A stretch of DNA of 64,000 nt from the NCBI RefSeq assembly GCF_030546745.1, contig NZ_JAUOPD010000004.1, positions 186,001 to 250,000 on the forward strand. The letters run 5' to 3'. Positions within the stretch are counted from its first letter, which is position 1; every line of letters starts with the position of its first letter. Positions 54,002-63,711 of the stretch are shown one piece after another. The notes beneath the pieces are model-generated. The model worked only from the letters and a program-made list of their open reading frames with translations. It made no database searches and had not been told where the DNA came from. The position numbers were made by a program, and so were the translations under genes. The DNA comes from Thalassotalea sp. 1_MG-2023. Lineage in GTDB: Bacteria > Pseudomonadota > Gammaproteobacteria > Enterobacterales > Alteromonadaceae.

Positions 54002-54609
54002 AAAGCACACTGGCTGTTGTTATCTTGGCCGCTGGCTGTTCATCGAGGCTAGGGCAGCCCAAGCAGTTAGTTGAAGTGCAAGGGTGTACTTTAATCGAAA
54101 GACAATGTGAGCTCGCGTTAACATTAACAGAAGATGTGTTCGTCGTTGTTGGTTATCATGCTGAAAAAGTCAAAAAAGTAATCAATCACTTACCCGTTAA
54201 AGTGATTACTAATATCAATTGGCAACAAGGAATGGGAAGTTCAATAGCAGCAGGGGTTAATGCGTTACCTTCAACGGTGAAGGGGGCAATGTTATTGCTG
54301 GTTGATCAATGGCAGTTAACAGCTGCAGATTTAGCGCTAACTAAACAAACATGGCATCAATCATCGAACAATATCATTTGTGCGCGCGGTAAAAGTGGTG
54401 CACTTTCGCCGCCAATTATTTTCCCCTGCGATTACTTTAAGCAACTTAAACATATACCACCAGATTCTGGCGCTAAGGCGATTGTAAATCAACATGGCGA
54501 TAATGTGATTTCTGTATCATCAGAAGCAGCATTTGCTGATTTAGATACACCAGAGCACCTTCAACAATGTTTACGTTATTTTCAGACTATGAATTCTGAT
54601 CTAGCTTGA
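53983..54609 (+). CDS. mocA: MobA/MocA-like nucleotidyltransferase
   Basis: 208 residues. The NTP_transf_3 pattern is clear at the start: VVILAAGCSSRLGQPKQLVE; later LLVDQWQLT takes the place of the usual L-x-D-Q-P and SGALSPPIIFP follows. MocA-type proteins add CMP to molybdopterin for hydroxylases. The overlap with the XdhC gene (19 bases) supports joint function. The symbol is by position and motif, with MobA as the alternative. Confidence 0.75.
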   Translation: MAYPTIESTLAVVILAAGCSSRLGQPKQLVEVQGCTLIERQCELALTLTEDVFVVVGYHAEKVKKVINHLPVKVITNINWQQGMGSSIAAGVNALPSTVKGAMLLLVDQWQLTAADLALTKQTWHQSSNNIICARGKSGALSPPIIFPCDYFKQLKHIPPDSGAKAIVNQHGDNVISVSSEAAFADLDTPEHLQQCLRYFQTMNSDLA

Positions 54610-54645
54610 TAAAATAGCGAAAACTTAATTATTTTTGAGAACATC

Positions 54646-55194
54646 ATGTCTTCATTACAAGATCAACTATTAAAAGCCGGCCTTGCCACCAAACAAAGTG
54701 CACGTAAAGCAAACACGGAAAGACGGAAAAAGAAAAAGCAGCAAAAAAGTGGACAGCAAGTTGAAGCTAGCTTACAAGAGAAAGTGCAGCAAGATTTAGC
54801 TAAGCAACAACAAGAAAAACAAATTAAAGATTCAGCATTAAATGCCCAACGTCAACAGGCATTAAAAGAAAAAGAAGATAAGCTTAGAATTGTACAAATT
54901 TTACAGCATCATCAAGTAACAGGTGTCGATGGTGAGAAAATTTATAACTATACCTTTAACAATAAAATTAAAAAAATGCATTTAGATAACACAAGTTATG
55001 ATGCTTTAGTTAATGGTCGCCTAGCCTTGTGTGGTGTTGACGAAACTACGTATTTAGTGACTTCTGAAACCGCCGATAAAGTGGCCGCTTTAGCGCCTGA
55101 TGTATTGTTGGTGCAAAACGATAAAGTTACCAATGATATTGATGAAGATGATCCATACGCTGAATATCAAATTCCAGATGATTTAATGTGGTAG
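54646..55194 (+). CDS. DUF2058 protein (YaiL-like)
   Basis: 182 residues. The first 90 are a charged, coiled-coil type helix rich in Lys and Gln (KKKQQKSGQQVEASLQEK). The C-terminal domain has YNYTFNNKIKKMHLD and the acidic ending DEDDPYAEYQIPDDLMW, as in E. coli YaiL. Known members bind nucleic acid, and function is unclear. No relationship to the neighbouring Mo genes is evident. Confidence 0.8.
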   Translation: MSSLQDQLLKAGLATKQSARKANTERRKKKKQQKSGQQVEASLQEKVQQDLAKQQQEKQIKDSALNAQRQQALKEKEDKLRIVQILQHHQVTGVDGEKIYNYTFNNKIKKMHLDNTSYDALVNGRLALCGVDETTYLVTSETADKVAALAPDVLLVQNDKVTNDIDEDDPYAEYQIPDDLMW

Positions 55195-55304
55195 CGAATA
55201 AATTCTACTAAAGTCAGGTCTTATAATATACGGATAAACTCAATGGTGAGTTTATCCGTACTGATGTATTTATATCAATTGGTATTATTGAGGCAAGACA
55301 GGTT

Positions 55305-56312
55305 ATGAAAAAATCGATTGGCAGTGCTGTTAATCTTCCTGAATGTAGCGTTACAGATGAAAGCGTTTATTTAGCGCGTCGAACTATGCTAAAACAGCTT
55401 GGTTTCGTTGGTGCAACGGGTTTATTGGCAACTTCTTCTCAAGCATCACCGCTTGATTGGTTTTCAAGTAATAAAGATAAAACTCCCTTTAAAACTACTC
55501 CATTAACATTCAACAAAGGCTCACCTTTAGATGAAACGTTAACACCAGAAGCAAAAGTGACGTCTCATAATAACTTTTATGAATTTGGCACCAGTAAATC
55601 AGACCCGGTAGAAAATGCTCAACAACTACAGGTTAACCCTTGGCAACTTCGTATAGAAGGTGAATGCGAAAATCCGATAACTTTAGATTATGATCAGTTG
55701 TTATCAATGTTCACGTTGCAGGAACGTATTTATCGATTTCGTTGTGTCGAAGCATGGTCAATGGTGATCCCTTGGATTGGCTTTCCACTTGCGGACTTGT
55801 TGAAAAAAGTGCAACCAACATCAAAAGCGAAATTTGTTGCCTTTCAAACGTTATATGACCCTAAACAAATGCCTGGTCAAGCAAGTCGTCGTATAGGTGG
55901 TGGCATTGATTATCCTTACGTTGAAGGGTTGAGAATTGATGAAGCAGTTAATGATTTAACCTTATTGTCAGTGGGGCTTTATGGAAAAACATTACCACCG
56001 CAAAATGGTGCCCCGATTCGCTTAGTTGTGCCATGGAAATATGGCTTTAAAAGTATCAAATCAATTGTCAGTATTCGTTTAGTTGAAAAAATGCCGCCAA
56101 CAACATGGAACATTTTGGCACCTAATGAATATGGCTTTTACGCTAATGTTAACCCTAACGTTGATCACCCTCGTTGGAGCCAGGCCAGTGAAAGGCGATT
56201 AACTAGCGGAGGTTTATTTGCCCGTAATCGCATTGATACTTTGCCTTTTAATGGCTATGGCGAGCAAGTTGCCGAATTATATCGAAATATGAACTTAACA
56301 AAGCACTTTTAA
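55305..56312 (+). CDS. msrP: Protein-methionine-sulfoxide reductase catalytic subunit MsrP
   Basis: 335 residues. A twin-arginine signal ([17 protein letters not shown], Arg26-Arg27) exports it folded. The sulfite-oxidase-fold domain has [15 protein letters not shown], with Cys147 as the molybdenum ligand, and [20 protein letters not shown]. It repairs oxidised methionine in periplasmic proteins with electrons from MsrQ, encoded 9 bases later. A molybdoenzyme after the SufS-MocA genes is notable, although MsrP uses the plain molybdopterin form. Confidence 0.95.
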   Translation: MKKSIGSAVNLPECSVTDESVYLARRTMLKQLGFVGATGLLATSSQASPLDWFSSNKDKTPFKTTPLTFNKGSPLDETLTPEAKVTSHNNFYEFGTSKSDPVENAQQLQVNPWQLRIEGECENPITLDYDQLLSMFTLQERIYRFRCVEAWSMVIPWIGFPLADLLKKVQPTSKAKFVAFQTLYDPKQMPGQASRRIGGGIDYPYVEGLRIDEAVNDLTLLSVGLYGKTLPPQNGAPIRLVVPWKYGFKSIKSIVSIRLVEKMPPTTWNILAPNEYGFYANVNPNVDHPRWSQASERRLTSGGLFARNRIDTLPFNGYGEQVAELYRNMNLTKHF

Positions 56313-56321
56313 AAGGTAGTT

Positions 56322-56903
56322 ATGAGAAGAGATACACTGACGTTAAAGGTGTTGATTCACGCGATAAGTTTAACATTATTAATCAATGTTTATTATATGG
56401 CGATCACAGATCAGCTTGGTGCAGATCCTGTTGAGTACGTATTACATTTTACCGGTATTGGTGCATTGAATTTACTAATACTAAGCTTAGCCGTTACGCC
56501 ATTAACAAAGTACATTAAGAAGCCTTTTTTGATGCAAAACAGGCGACTAGTGGGGCTGTATGCTTTTTTATATGCGCTTTGCCATGTGCTTAGCTTTTGG
56601 GCATTCGAAATTCAATTTAATCTTGCACTATTTTTTGAAGAGATAATTGAACGTCCATACATCACAGTGGGTATGGTAGCGTTTATCATCCTAGTGTTAT
56701 TAGCCATTACCTCATGGTCTGTGGTAAAAAAGCGTATGGGAAGACGTTGGCAAAAACTGCATAATTGGGTATATCTTGCTATTTTACTTGGAGGGATACA
56801 TTTTTATTGGTCGGTGAAAGCTAGTGTTACTGAGCCGGTTATTTATGGCGTGATTATCACCCTTTTACTCTTTTTGAGAAAGCGTAAGTTCTTACATTCT
56901 TAG
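56322..56903 (+). CDS. msrQ: Haem-binding membrane subunit MsrQ
   Basis: 193 residues, about six membrane segments. The ferric-reductase-like pattern has YALCHVLSFWAFE and KLHNWVYLAILLGGIHFYW, which include the haem-ligand histidines. It passes electrons from the quinone pool to MsrP. AAGG stands a few bases before the ATG, 9 bases after msrP. Confidence 0.93.
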   Translation: MRRDTLTLKVLIHAISLTLLINVYYMAITDQLGADPVEYVLHFTGIGALNLLILSLAVTPLTKYIKKPFLMQNRRLVGLYAFLYALCHVLSFWAFEIQFNLALFFEEIIERPYITVGMVAFIILVLLAITSWSVVKKRMGRRWQKLHNWVYLAILLGGIHFYWSVKASVTEPVIYGVIITLLLFLRKRKFLHS

Positions 56904-57087
56904 TGGCAAATAGCAATTGATAAGACAATCGCAATCAATTCACATTTCCTAACCATCTTATTTTGGTTACTTATCGTTAAAAATACACGCCTTGTCGCAC
57001 TTTGTTACTATTGCAAACAAATGGGCTTGTCGAAAACATTTCTACGTAATAATGTTATAGCGATAAAAAATAACGATAAAATTTACC

Positions 57088-57111
57088 AATGTTAGTTAAT
57101 AACATTTTTTT
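57088..57111 (+). terminator. Terminator-like hairpin in the leader of the amidohydrolase gene
   Basis: AATGTTA / TAACATT with loop GTTAA, followed by five T, ending 15 bases before the ATG at 57127. The stem is AT-rich and weak, so it may be chance. If real it would lie in the mRNA leader. Confidence 0.35.
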
Positions 57112-57126
57112 GTTCAGGAACCTCAC

Positions 57127-58509
57127 ATGCAAAAATTTATACCTTCGGTATTAGTTGCTGCTATTTCAGTGTCTTTGACGGCTTGTATTCAGTCAGAAAA
57201 ACAAGATGAAAAAGTAGAGATTAATAAAAACCCATATCCGAGCACTTATCAAGTGCTTCCTCAGCAAACAACCATTATTCGCAACGCTACCGTATTAACA
57301 GGTACTGGGGAACGTTTAGATAATGCAGATGTACTCATGCTTGATGGTAAAATTAGTAAAGTAGGGGCTTCGCTTTCTGCAGAAGGTGCTGTCATTATTG
57401 ATGCAGAGGGTAAGTGGGTAACGCCTGGTGTAATTGATGTACACTCGCACTTGGGCGTATATCCAAGCCCGTCTGCTGAATCACATTCAGATGGTAATGA
57501 AGCAACACAACCAAATACTTCTGAAGTATGGGCAGAGCATAGTGTATGGCCACAAGATCCTGGCTTTAATAGAGCGCGTGCAGGTGGTATTACGACCTTA
57601 CAAATTTTACCCGGTTCGGCAAATTTATTTGGTGGGCGAGGGGTTACCTTACGTAATGTACCTAGTCAAACCATGCAAGGTATGAAGTTTCCAGATGCAC
57701 CTTATGGGTTAAAGATGGCATGTGGTGAAAACCCTAAACGTGTTTATGGCACCAAAAAAGTATCTCCTGCGACGCGTATGGGGAACATGGCTGGTTACCG
57801 TATGGCTTGGGCTGAAGCTGCTGAATATAAACGCGCTTGGGATAAATATGAAACGGATTATGCTGATGGTAAAAACCCAGAAGCACCAGCAAGGGATATT
57901 GAGCTTGATACTTTAAAAGGCGTGCTTGATGGCGAAATAAAAATTCATAACCATTGCTATAAAGCAGAAGAAATGGCGATGATGATCGACTTATCTAAAG
58001 AGTTTGGTTATCACGCAGGTACTTTCCATCATGCTATTGAAGCCTATAAAATTGCTGATCAATTAGCTGAAAATGGCAACTGTGCGGCAATGTGGCCTGA
58101 TTGGTGGGGCTTTAAAATGGAAGCCTATGATATGATCCAAGAGAATGTTGCTGTTGTTGATAGTAAAGCAAATTCATGTGCAATAGTGCATTCAGATTCA
58201 TCGACTACCATTCAACGCTTAAACCAAGAAGCGGGTAAAGTGATGTACCGTGCCAACGAAAATGGTTTTACGATAAAAGCAAAAGATGCGATCACTTGGA
58301 TCACAGCAAATGCTGCAAAATCACTTGGTATTGAAGACAAAACAGGCACGTTAGAATCAGGAAAAAACGCAGATGTTGTTATATGGAACAGCAACCCGTT
58401 TAGTGTCTACGCGCAAGCAGAGCAAGTATTTATCGACGGCGCTAAAGTATACGATCGATTTGATGAAAAATATCAAGCCGTTAGTGATTTTTCATTAGGG
58501 CAGCAGTAA
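57127..58509 (+). CDS. Amidohydrolase-family lipoprotein (metal-binding member)
   Basis: 460 residues. The lipobox SLTAC gives Cys20. The amidohydrolase TIM-barrel shows TPGVIDVHSHLG, with the HxH metal ligands near residues 107-109, KIHNHCYKAEEMAMM, and VHSDSST, where the Asp completes the metal site. The C-terminal beta domain is GTLESGKNADVVIWNSNPF. The family is imidazolonepropionase-like; substrates in the periplasm or cell envelope are unknown. A partner gene lacking the metal ligands begins 11 bases after it. Confidence 0.85.
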   Translation: MQKFIPSVLVAAISVSLTACIQSEKQDEKVEINKNPYPSTYQVLPQQTTIIRNATVLTGTGERLDNADVLMLDGKISKVGASLSAEGAVIIDAEGKWVTPGVIDVHSHLGVYPSPSAESHSDGNEATQPNTSEVWAEHSVWPQDPGFNRARAGGITTLQILPGSANLFGGRGVTLRNVPSQTMQGMKFPDAPYGLKMACGENPKRVYGTKKVSPATRMGNMAGYRMAWAEAAEYKRAWDKYETDYADGKNPEAPARDIELDTLKGVLDGEIKIHNHCYKAEEMAMMIDLSKEFGYHAGTFHHAIEAYKIADQLAENGNCAAMWPDWWGFKMEAYDMIQENVAVVDSKANSCAIVHSDSSTTIQRLNQEAGKVMYRANENGFTIKAKDAITWITANAAKSLGIEDKTGTLESGKNADVVIWNSNPFSVYAQAEQVFIDGAKVYDRFDEKYQAVSDFSLGQQ

Positions 58510-58520
58510 GGAGAATGACC

Positions 58521-59750
58521 ATGAAATTATTTAAAGCTTCGTTATTAACGTTAGCACTTACTAGCGCTACTTCAGTATATGCAGAGAGCATTGCTGTAAC
58601 TAATGCAACGATTCACACCATGACAGAACAAGGAGTGTTAACTAACGCTACTGTTGTTTTTGATGAAGGCGTGATCACTGCGATTAATCCTGAAACTGTT
58701 AATGCTGATACCTCTATAGATGCCGGCGGTAAAACACTGACACCAGGGTTTATTGGTTCAATGAATCAGCTTGGTTTAGTCGAAGTCTCGGCGGTGTCTA
58801 GTACGCGTGATTCTAGTGAGAAAAAAGCAAACATAACGTTTGACGCTAGTGCGGCATTTAACCCGAAATCTACGGTTATTCCTTATACGCGAAAAGGTGG
58901 AATAACAACAAATATCTCGGTACCTCGTGGTGGCGATGATATGTTTAAAGGCCAAGCATTCCTCGCTGATTTGTCAGGAGAGTTCGATAGTATTCGTACG
59001 ACAGATGTTGCTGTTATTGTTGATTTAGGTGCAAAGCGAAAGGGCTCTCGCGCTATGGAGATTCAAAAGCTTCGTCATAAGCTACAAGATGCCCAAGAAG
59101 CATTATCTAAAGCGAAAAAGGATAAAAAAGACGCGAAAAAGCCAAAACGTGCCGACCAAGCAATTAATGCGTTATTAGCCGGTGAAAAACCGATGATCGC
59201 CTATGTTGATCGTGCAACAGATATTCTTGCTTTACTCGCGCTCAAAAAAGAGTTTTCACTCGATTTAGTGATTGCGGGTGCTGGTGATGCCGTTAGTGTT
59301 GCTGATGAAATTGCGCAAGCAGAAGTGCCGGTTATTATGGGCGCAATTAACAACTTGCCTAGCTTTGATGCATTACACCGTACCTTAGCAAGTGCAAGTA
59401 CCTTGTTTGACGCGGGTGTTAATGTTGCTTACTCGGTCAGTGGCGATACACATAATCTATACATGCTTCGTTTTGATGCGGGAATATCTGTCGCAAATGG
59501 AGTATCAAAAGAAAATGCGTTAAAAGCAGTAACAGCTAACGTTGCAGATGCGTTTAACATTGATGCTGGTCGTATAGCGGTTGGGAAAAAAGCAGATTTA
59601 GTATTATGGAGCGGTGACCCGTTTGAATTAAGCACGCGTGTTGAACAAATGTGGATTGATGGTGTTGAAACATCTACGTTAAGCCGTCAAGATGCGTTAC
59701 GTGATCGATACACGGCTGAAACGGATATGCCTAGAGCATACGTGAAGTAA
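58521..59750 (+). CDS. Amidohydrolase-like protein lacking the HxH metal motif
   Basis: 409 residues. The start is placed at 58521 because AAGGAG is 7 bases upstream; an ATG at 58515 would be only 1 base away. A signal peptide ends near VYAES. The same two-domain layout as the preceding gene is visible: LTPGFIGSMNQLGLVEV where the HxH should be, GGITTNISVPRGGDDMFKGQ, and IAVGKKADLVLWSGDPFEL at the end. The ligands are replaced by Met-Asn-Gln. A Lys-rich insertion (SKAKKDKKDAKKPKR) is near residue 200. It may be a non-catalytic partner. Confidence 0.82.
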   Translation: MKLFKASLLTLALTSATSVYAESIAVTNATIHTMTEQGVLTNATVVFDEGVITAINPETVNADTSIDAGGKTLTPGFIGSMNQLGLVEVSAVSSTRDSSEKKANITFDASAAFNPKSTVIPYTRKGGITTNISVPRGGDDMFKGQAFLADLSGEFDSIRTTDVAVIVDLGAKRKGSRAMEIQKLRHKLQDAQEALSKAKKDKKDAKKPKRADQAINALLAGEKPMIAYVDRATDILALLALKKEFSLDLVIAGAGDAVSVADEIAQAEVPVIMGAINNLPSFDALHRTLASASTLFDAGVNVAYSVSGDTHNLYMLRFDAGISVANGVSKENALKAVTANVADAFNIDAGRIAVGKKADLVLWSGDPFELSTRVEQMWIDGVETSTLSRQDALRDRYTAETDMPRAYVK

Positions 59751-59792
59751 TTAGTGTTAATACGTGTGCTAACTGCCACGTAATGTATTGTT

Positions 59793-59821
59793 AAGGCCAG
59801 ACAAATTTGTCTGGCCTTTTT
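59793..59821 (+). terminator. Terminator of the amidohydrolase pair
   Basis: A perfect 11-bp stem AAGGCCAGACA / TGTCTGGCCTT around AATT, followed by three T, 43 bases after the stop codon. Confidence 0.88.
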
Positions 59822-59902
59822 GTATGCACTGAATACTTTTATGCTTTCATCCATTCTATGCTTTGATACACTTAACCTTTAATACTTAATTAGGTATATC
59901 TT

Positions 59903-60781
59903 GTGAGCCTTACGCTTTTAAAATCAACCGACTACGCAAGCATTAGCCAACAACAACTTGCTAACGAACACGCAATATTACTGATTGAACATCCTTTGTG
60001 TCAGGCAAAAGTCAGTGTTTATGGTGGCCATGTACTTAGTTGGCAGCCAACTAATCAACGTCCCGTTCTTTGGTTAAGTGATAAAGCTGAATATCAAGCA
60101 GGAAAAGCAATTAGAGGAGGTATTCCTATTTGCTGGCCATGGTTCGGCCCCCTGATAGATGAACATGGCAATAATCTAGGAAATCATGGCTTTGCACGAA
60201 CCAGTGATTGGCAAGTAAGCTCTTGTGCGATTACACCAGAAGCTATTACGCTAGTATTAAGTATTAAAGGAGAAAATAGACATTCAGCGTGGCAACACTC
60301 TTTTGAAGTTGAACAAACCTTAATTTTTTCAAAAGATTTATATCAGCAATTGTCTATCAAAAATACCGGAGAGTCGTCGTTACAATTTGGCCATGCCTTA
60401 CATAGCTATTTTGCTGTTAGCGATCCTAAAAATGTGCAACTTCCTCAGCTTCAAGGTGTACATTTTGATGATAAAATTACTGGCAAGAAACGACAAATAG
60501 ACGAGCTAGTGAATTGTGTGGGACCACTTGATCGTATTTATTATGATAATACTGAGCAGTTGATCAAAGACGCCGACTGGCAACGTACAATAAAAGTAAC
60601 CAGTAATCATTGCCAGCAATGGGTTGTTTGGAACCCAGGTAAAGACATAGCAGCGACTATGGCAGATGTACATCAAGGTGGTGAAACTGAATATGTCTGC
60701 CTCGAGGCAGCAAACACGCAGTGGGTGTCAATTGAGGCTGGCGATTCTACGGCGGTAAGCCAACAGATAGAAGTTATTTAA
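59903..60781 (+). CDS. D-hexose-6-phosphate mutarotase (YeaD-like)
   Basis: 292 residues, starting at GTG. The aldose-1-epimerase fold of the glucose-6-phosphate type has VYGGHVLSWQPTNQ, IRGGIPICWPWFGP, NHGFARTSDWQ and, later, LHSYFAVSD and EYVCLEAANTQWV. The catalytic His is in the FGHALHSYF stretch and the catalytic Glu in YVCLEAAN. It speeds the interconversion of alpha- and beta-hexose 6-phosphates. It overlaps the convergent cyclase gene by 8 bases. Confidence 0.9.
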   Translation: MSLTLLKSTDYASISQQQLANEHAILLIEHPLCQAKVSVYGGHVLSWQPTNQRPVLWLSDKAEYQAGKAIRGGIPICWPWFGPLIDEHGNNLGNHGFARTSDWQVSSCAITPEAITLVLSIKGENRHSAWQHSFEVEQTLIFSKDLYQQLSIKNTGESSLQFGHALHSYFAVSDPKNVQLPQLQGVHFDDKITGKKRQIDELVNCVGPLDRIYYDNTEQLIKDADWQRTIKVTSNHCQQWVVWNPGKDIAATMADVHQGGETEYVCLEAANTQWVSIEAGDSTAVSQQIEVI

Positions 60782-62204
60782 CGTATTCAGTGCGATTACG
60801 ACCTTTAGATTTCGCTTGATAAAGCGCGGTATCAGCTAGCTGAATTAAATTATCTAGTGATTGATTACCACTGTTTTTATGGCAAAGGCCAAAACTTATT
60901 GTGATGTTAAATGATTGACTCATGCTCGAATGACTAAAAGCGTTATTGGCAATGCTTTCGCGCATGCGTTCAATAATTTCAATAGCTTGTTCTGATGAGA
61001 TGTCGGGGAGGATCATAACAAATTCTTCGCCTCCCCAGCGACCACAGATATCTTCATTTCGTAAACAAGCTTCAAGTTTGCGGGCAACTTCTTGTAAAGC
61101 AGCATCGCCAACGACGTGACCATATTGATCATTTATTTCTTTGAAATGGTCAATATCGGCGATCACAACACAAATATTATCGTGCTCGCAAGATAACTCT
61201 TCGTATTTCCAAGTTAAGTAACTTCGATTAGGAAGCTTAGTGAGAAAGTCTGTTTCTGAACTCTCAACTAATCTTTTTTTGAAATAATCAACAACGCCAA
61301 TGAAGATTGAATATAACACGATAATAATCAGTAGAAATATACCGATTCTCGTCAAAAATAATGCCCAGTATTCTTGTTGTTCAGAAGCGGGTGGAGAAAT
61401 AATAAACATACGCCAATTCAAAGCAGGTAAAGGCATTTGAGAAATTACTCTGTTACCATCAGAGTATGCAATAATTGAATTAGCAAGCTGTTTTCCACCG
61501 TTTTTTATCATCTGTTGATACCAGTCAAGATCGTTAACATGAATGATTTCATCTTGACGGTGGTGGCTTTCAGTTTTCATTAAATGATTAGATGATAGTG
61601 TCACTTCATTTTGTTCGTTTACAAAAATTAATTCAAAGCCAAAGCGCTCTCTATATTCAGAAAACGCTTCAGCAAAATGGTCGAGATCTATCGCAACACC
61701 GGCAAAACCAAGAAACTCGTCACGAGTATTAAACAACTTAATATCAAAAAATAGGTGGGGATCTTCAGCTTTACCTATGTCAGCAAACTGTGTGTATTCT
61801 TGTGCTTTTAAACGGTGATACCACTCTGCTTTATTGTTTGATAAAGAAAGTATTTCGCCGTTAGAGTCAATATCGATATCATGCTTTTCAAGTGCAAGAA
61901 AAGTAACAACATTATGCCTTATAGACATAGTGCGTAAATAAGTCAGTAAACGGTTTTTACTCACTTGTTCTTGATCAATTAACTCAATCAATAATGGATC
62001 ATTTGCGATAAAAAAAGCGGTGTTTAGTGGTCGAATAATTTCAGTGTTAACGATTGAAAATAAAGGGATAATTGATTGATATTGGTTTTTGTTATAGCTG
62101 TTTATCACCTCTTTAAAAGTGAAATAAGATGTGAGTAATAAAGTGATAATTGTAAATAAGAACAGTGCAGACAAGTATCTTTCAAATTTGCGCATAAACT
62201 TCAT
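60774..62204 (-). CDS. Membrane diguanylate cyclase with periplasmic sensor domain
   Basis: 476 residues. Two membrane segments (about 12-31 and 280-302) border a periplasmic dCache-like region. The GGDEF domain spans about 318-475: TDFLTKLPNRSYLT at its start, DIDHFKEINDQYGHVVGD, and active-site GGEEF in GRWGGEEFVMI. RxxD (RNED) lies five residues before GGEEF, so the inhibitory I-site is intact. It makes cyclic di-GMP in response to a periplasmic ligand. Its 13 bases from mutH suggest no more than shared transcription. Confidence 0.92.
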   Translation of the reverse strand: MKFMRKFERYLSALFLFTIITLLLTSYFTFKEVINSYNKNQYQSIIPLFSIVNTEIIRPLNTAFFIANDPLLIELIDQEQVSKNRLLTYLRTMSIRHNVVTFLALEKHDIDIDSNGEILSLSNNKAEWYHRLKAQEYTQFADIGKAEDPHLFFDIKLFNTRDEFLGFAGVAIDLDHFAEAFSEYRERFGFELIFVNEQNEVTLSSNHLMKTESHHRQDEIIHVNDLDWYQQMIKNGGKQLANSIIAYSDGNRVISQMPLPALNWRMFIISPPASEQQEYWALFLTRIGIFLLIIIVLYSIFIGVVDYFKKRLVESSETDFLTKLPNRSYLTWKYEELSCEHDNICVVIADIDHFKEINDQYGHVVGDAALQEVARKLEACLRNEDICGRWGGEEFVMILPDISSEQAIEIIERMRESIANNAFSHSSMSQSFNITISFGLCHKNSGNQSLDNLIQLADTALYQAKSKGRNRTEYVK

Positions 62205-62217
62205 GGCGATGATTAAC

Positions 62218-62901
62218 TCATATTACACGTAAATGTTGATTAATTAAGTATTGAGTAAATGCGGTTTTCAAATAAAAGCCTCTAGGTAAAGTCATAAATG
62301 GTTTTCCTTCGTAGTCATATGCTTTTGTTTTCGCGCTACTATTGGCTGCTTTTGGCCTTAATTGTAACACTTGTCCATGTTTACCATTAATTTTTTCGAC
62401 TTCGCCTAACACTATCATATCGGTGAGTTCTTGCCAGTCTTGTGCCATTAACTGTTCTTCGTAATCACTTGGACGCCATAAAAAAGCTGTGCATACAATA
62501 CGTTCAGCCACAGGAATTTCTCGCTCAGCAATAACAGGAACCCACAACACTTTCGTTAGTTTATGCTTTAAATGACTATTTTGCCATGTATTACCAACTA
62601 AACCTGTGAGTGGAGCAACGCAAACAAAGGTAGTTTCTAAAGGTTTTGCTTGTTGATTGATAGGAATAGATTTTAGTTCAATGCCTAATTCAGTAAAGTC
62701 GGGTTCAGGTTTTGAACCCGCACTAGCGCCTAATGCATGTTCTAATAGTAAACCGACCCACCCTTTTTCTTTATTCAAATTTGAAGGGACTGCAATACCA
62801 TATTGTTGAGCAATCTCACCTAATGATAACCCTGCAATACGTTGGGCTCGTGCTAGCAATTCTGCTTCAGTTTTCGGGGGATTAGGTTTTTGCATGGTCA
62901 T
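62218..62901 (-). CDS. mutH: DNA mismatch repair endonuclease MutH
   Basis: 227 residues (229 in E. coli). The nuclease residues are in place: Asp68 in PEPDFTELG and Glu75-x-Lys77 in [23 protein letters not shown] and [14 protein letters not shown] follow. It nicks the unmethylated strand at GATC, so the organism should have Dam methylation. Divergent from rppH, as in related genomes. The alternative Met3 start would shorten it by two residues. Confidence 0.96.
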   Translation of the reverse strand: MTMQKPNPPKTEAELLARAQRIAGLSLGEIAQQYGIAVPSNLNKEKGWVGLLLEHALGASAGSKPEPDFTELGIELKSIPINQQAKPLETTFVCVAPLTGLVGNTWQNSHLKHKLTKVLWVPVIAEREIPVAERIVCTAFLWRPSDYEEQLMAQDWQELTDMIVLGEVEKINGKHGQVLQLRPKAANSSAKTKAYDYEGKPFMTLPRGFYLKTAFTQYLINQHLRVI

Positions 62902-63051
62902 AAGTGTTATTTATTTGTTTATTATTATCTGAAAGTGCAGCAATTGCCGCAAGACATATCTGGAAATTTAACATTCGTCGATTTTTCTATTTGCTCATCG
63001 AACTTTATTGTGGAAGAATCAGTTTATAGTGAAATTTTTCTAGGAAGTCCT

Positions 63052-63549
63052 GTGATAGATGCCGAAGGCTATCGAGCCAATGTCGGCATAGTTATAATTA
63101 ATGACAGGGGACAAGTTTTTTGGGCACGACGTTTTGGTCAGCATTCATGGCAATTTCCTCAGGGAGGAGTTGATGAAGGCGAAACACCAGAACAAACCAT
63201 GTATCGTGAGTTATATGAAGAAGTCGGTTTAAAGCCAGAACACGTTAAGTTGATGGCTACGACAAAACATTGGTTGCGTTATAAGTTACCCAAACGCTTG
63301 ATCCGACATGAAAGTAAACCTGTTTGTATAGGTCAAAAACAGAAGTGGTTTTTACTCAAACTAACTGCGAAAGAATCTGCGGTTGCGTTAGAGCACTCAA
63401 ATCACCCTGAGTTTGATGATTGGCGTTGGGTAAGTTATTGGTACCCAGTAAGGCAAGTAGTTGCATTTAAACGAGATGTTTATCGTAAAGTGATGAAAGA
63501 GTTCTCTAACACAACGTTTGCAATTCCTCGCCGAAAGCGTCGAAATTAG
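63052..63549 (+). CDS. rppH: RNA pyrophosphohydrolase
   Basis: 165 residues from GTG at 63052. This start is supported by AGGA 6 bases upstream and by the usual N-terminus ([15 protein letters not shown]). The open frame continues upstream to 62890, but that part is not RppH-like and overlaps the divergent mutH. The Nudix motif [20 protein letters not shown] begins near residue 36. It removes pyrophosphate from the 5' end of mRNAs and triggers decay. Confidence 0.93.
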   Translation: MIDAEGYRANVGIVIINDRGQVFWARRFGQHSWQFPQGGVDEGETPEQTMYRELYEEVGLKPEHVKLMATTKHWLRYKLPKRLIRHESKPVCIGQKQKWFLLKLTAKESAVALEHSNHPEFDDWRWVSYWYPVRQVVAFKRDVYRKVMKEFSNTTFAIPRRKRRN

Positions 63550-63569
63550 TTATAACTATGTATGAATTG

Positions 63570-63610
63570 AAATAGCTCACTTTTGATCCAGTGGGCTATT
63601 TTTCTTTTTA
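63570..63610 (+). terminator. Terminator of rppH
   Basis: A 12-bp stem AAATAGCTCACT / AGTGGGCTATTT (one T-G pair) with an 8-base loop and a T-rich tail, 20 bases after the rppH stop codon. Confidence 0.85.
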
Positions 63611-63711
63611 GGGGTATTATTTGTTCGTATATTTTGTCGGTGGCGTTAATGGCTGATTGGAATAATACCCAGCAATGCCCATTCATAACCGTAGGAGTAT
63701 AAGAGTTTCAG

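Noticed and set aside
62890-63051. Extension of rppH upstream to 62890
   Set aside because: That part overlaps mutH on the other strand, does not look like RppH and lacks a ribosome-binding site; the GTG at 63052 has both.
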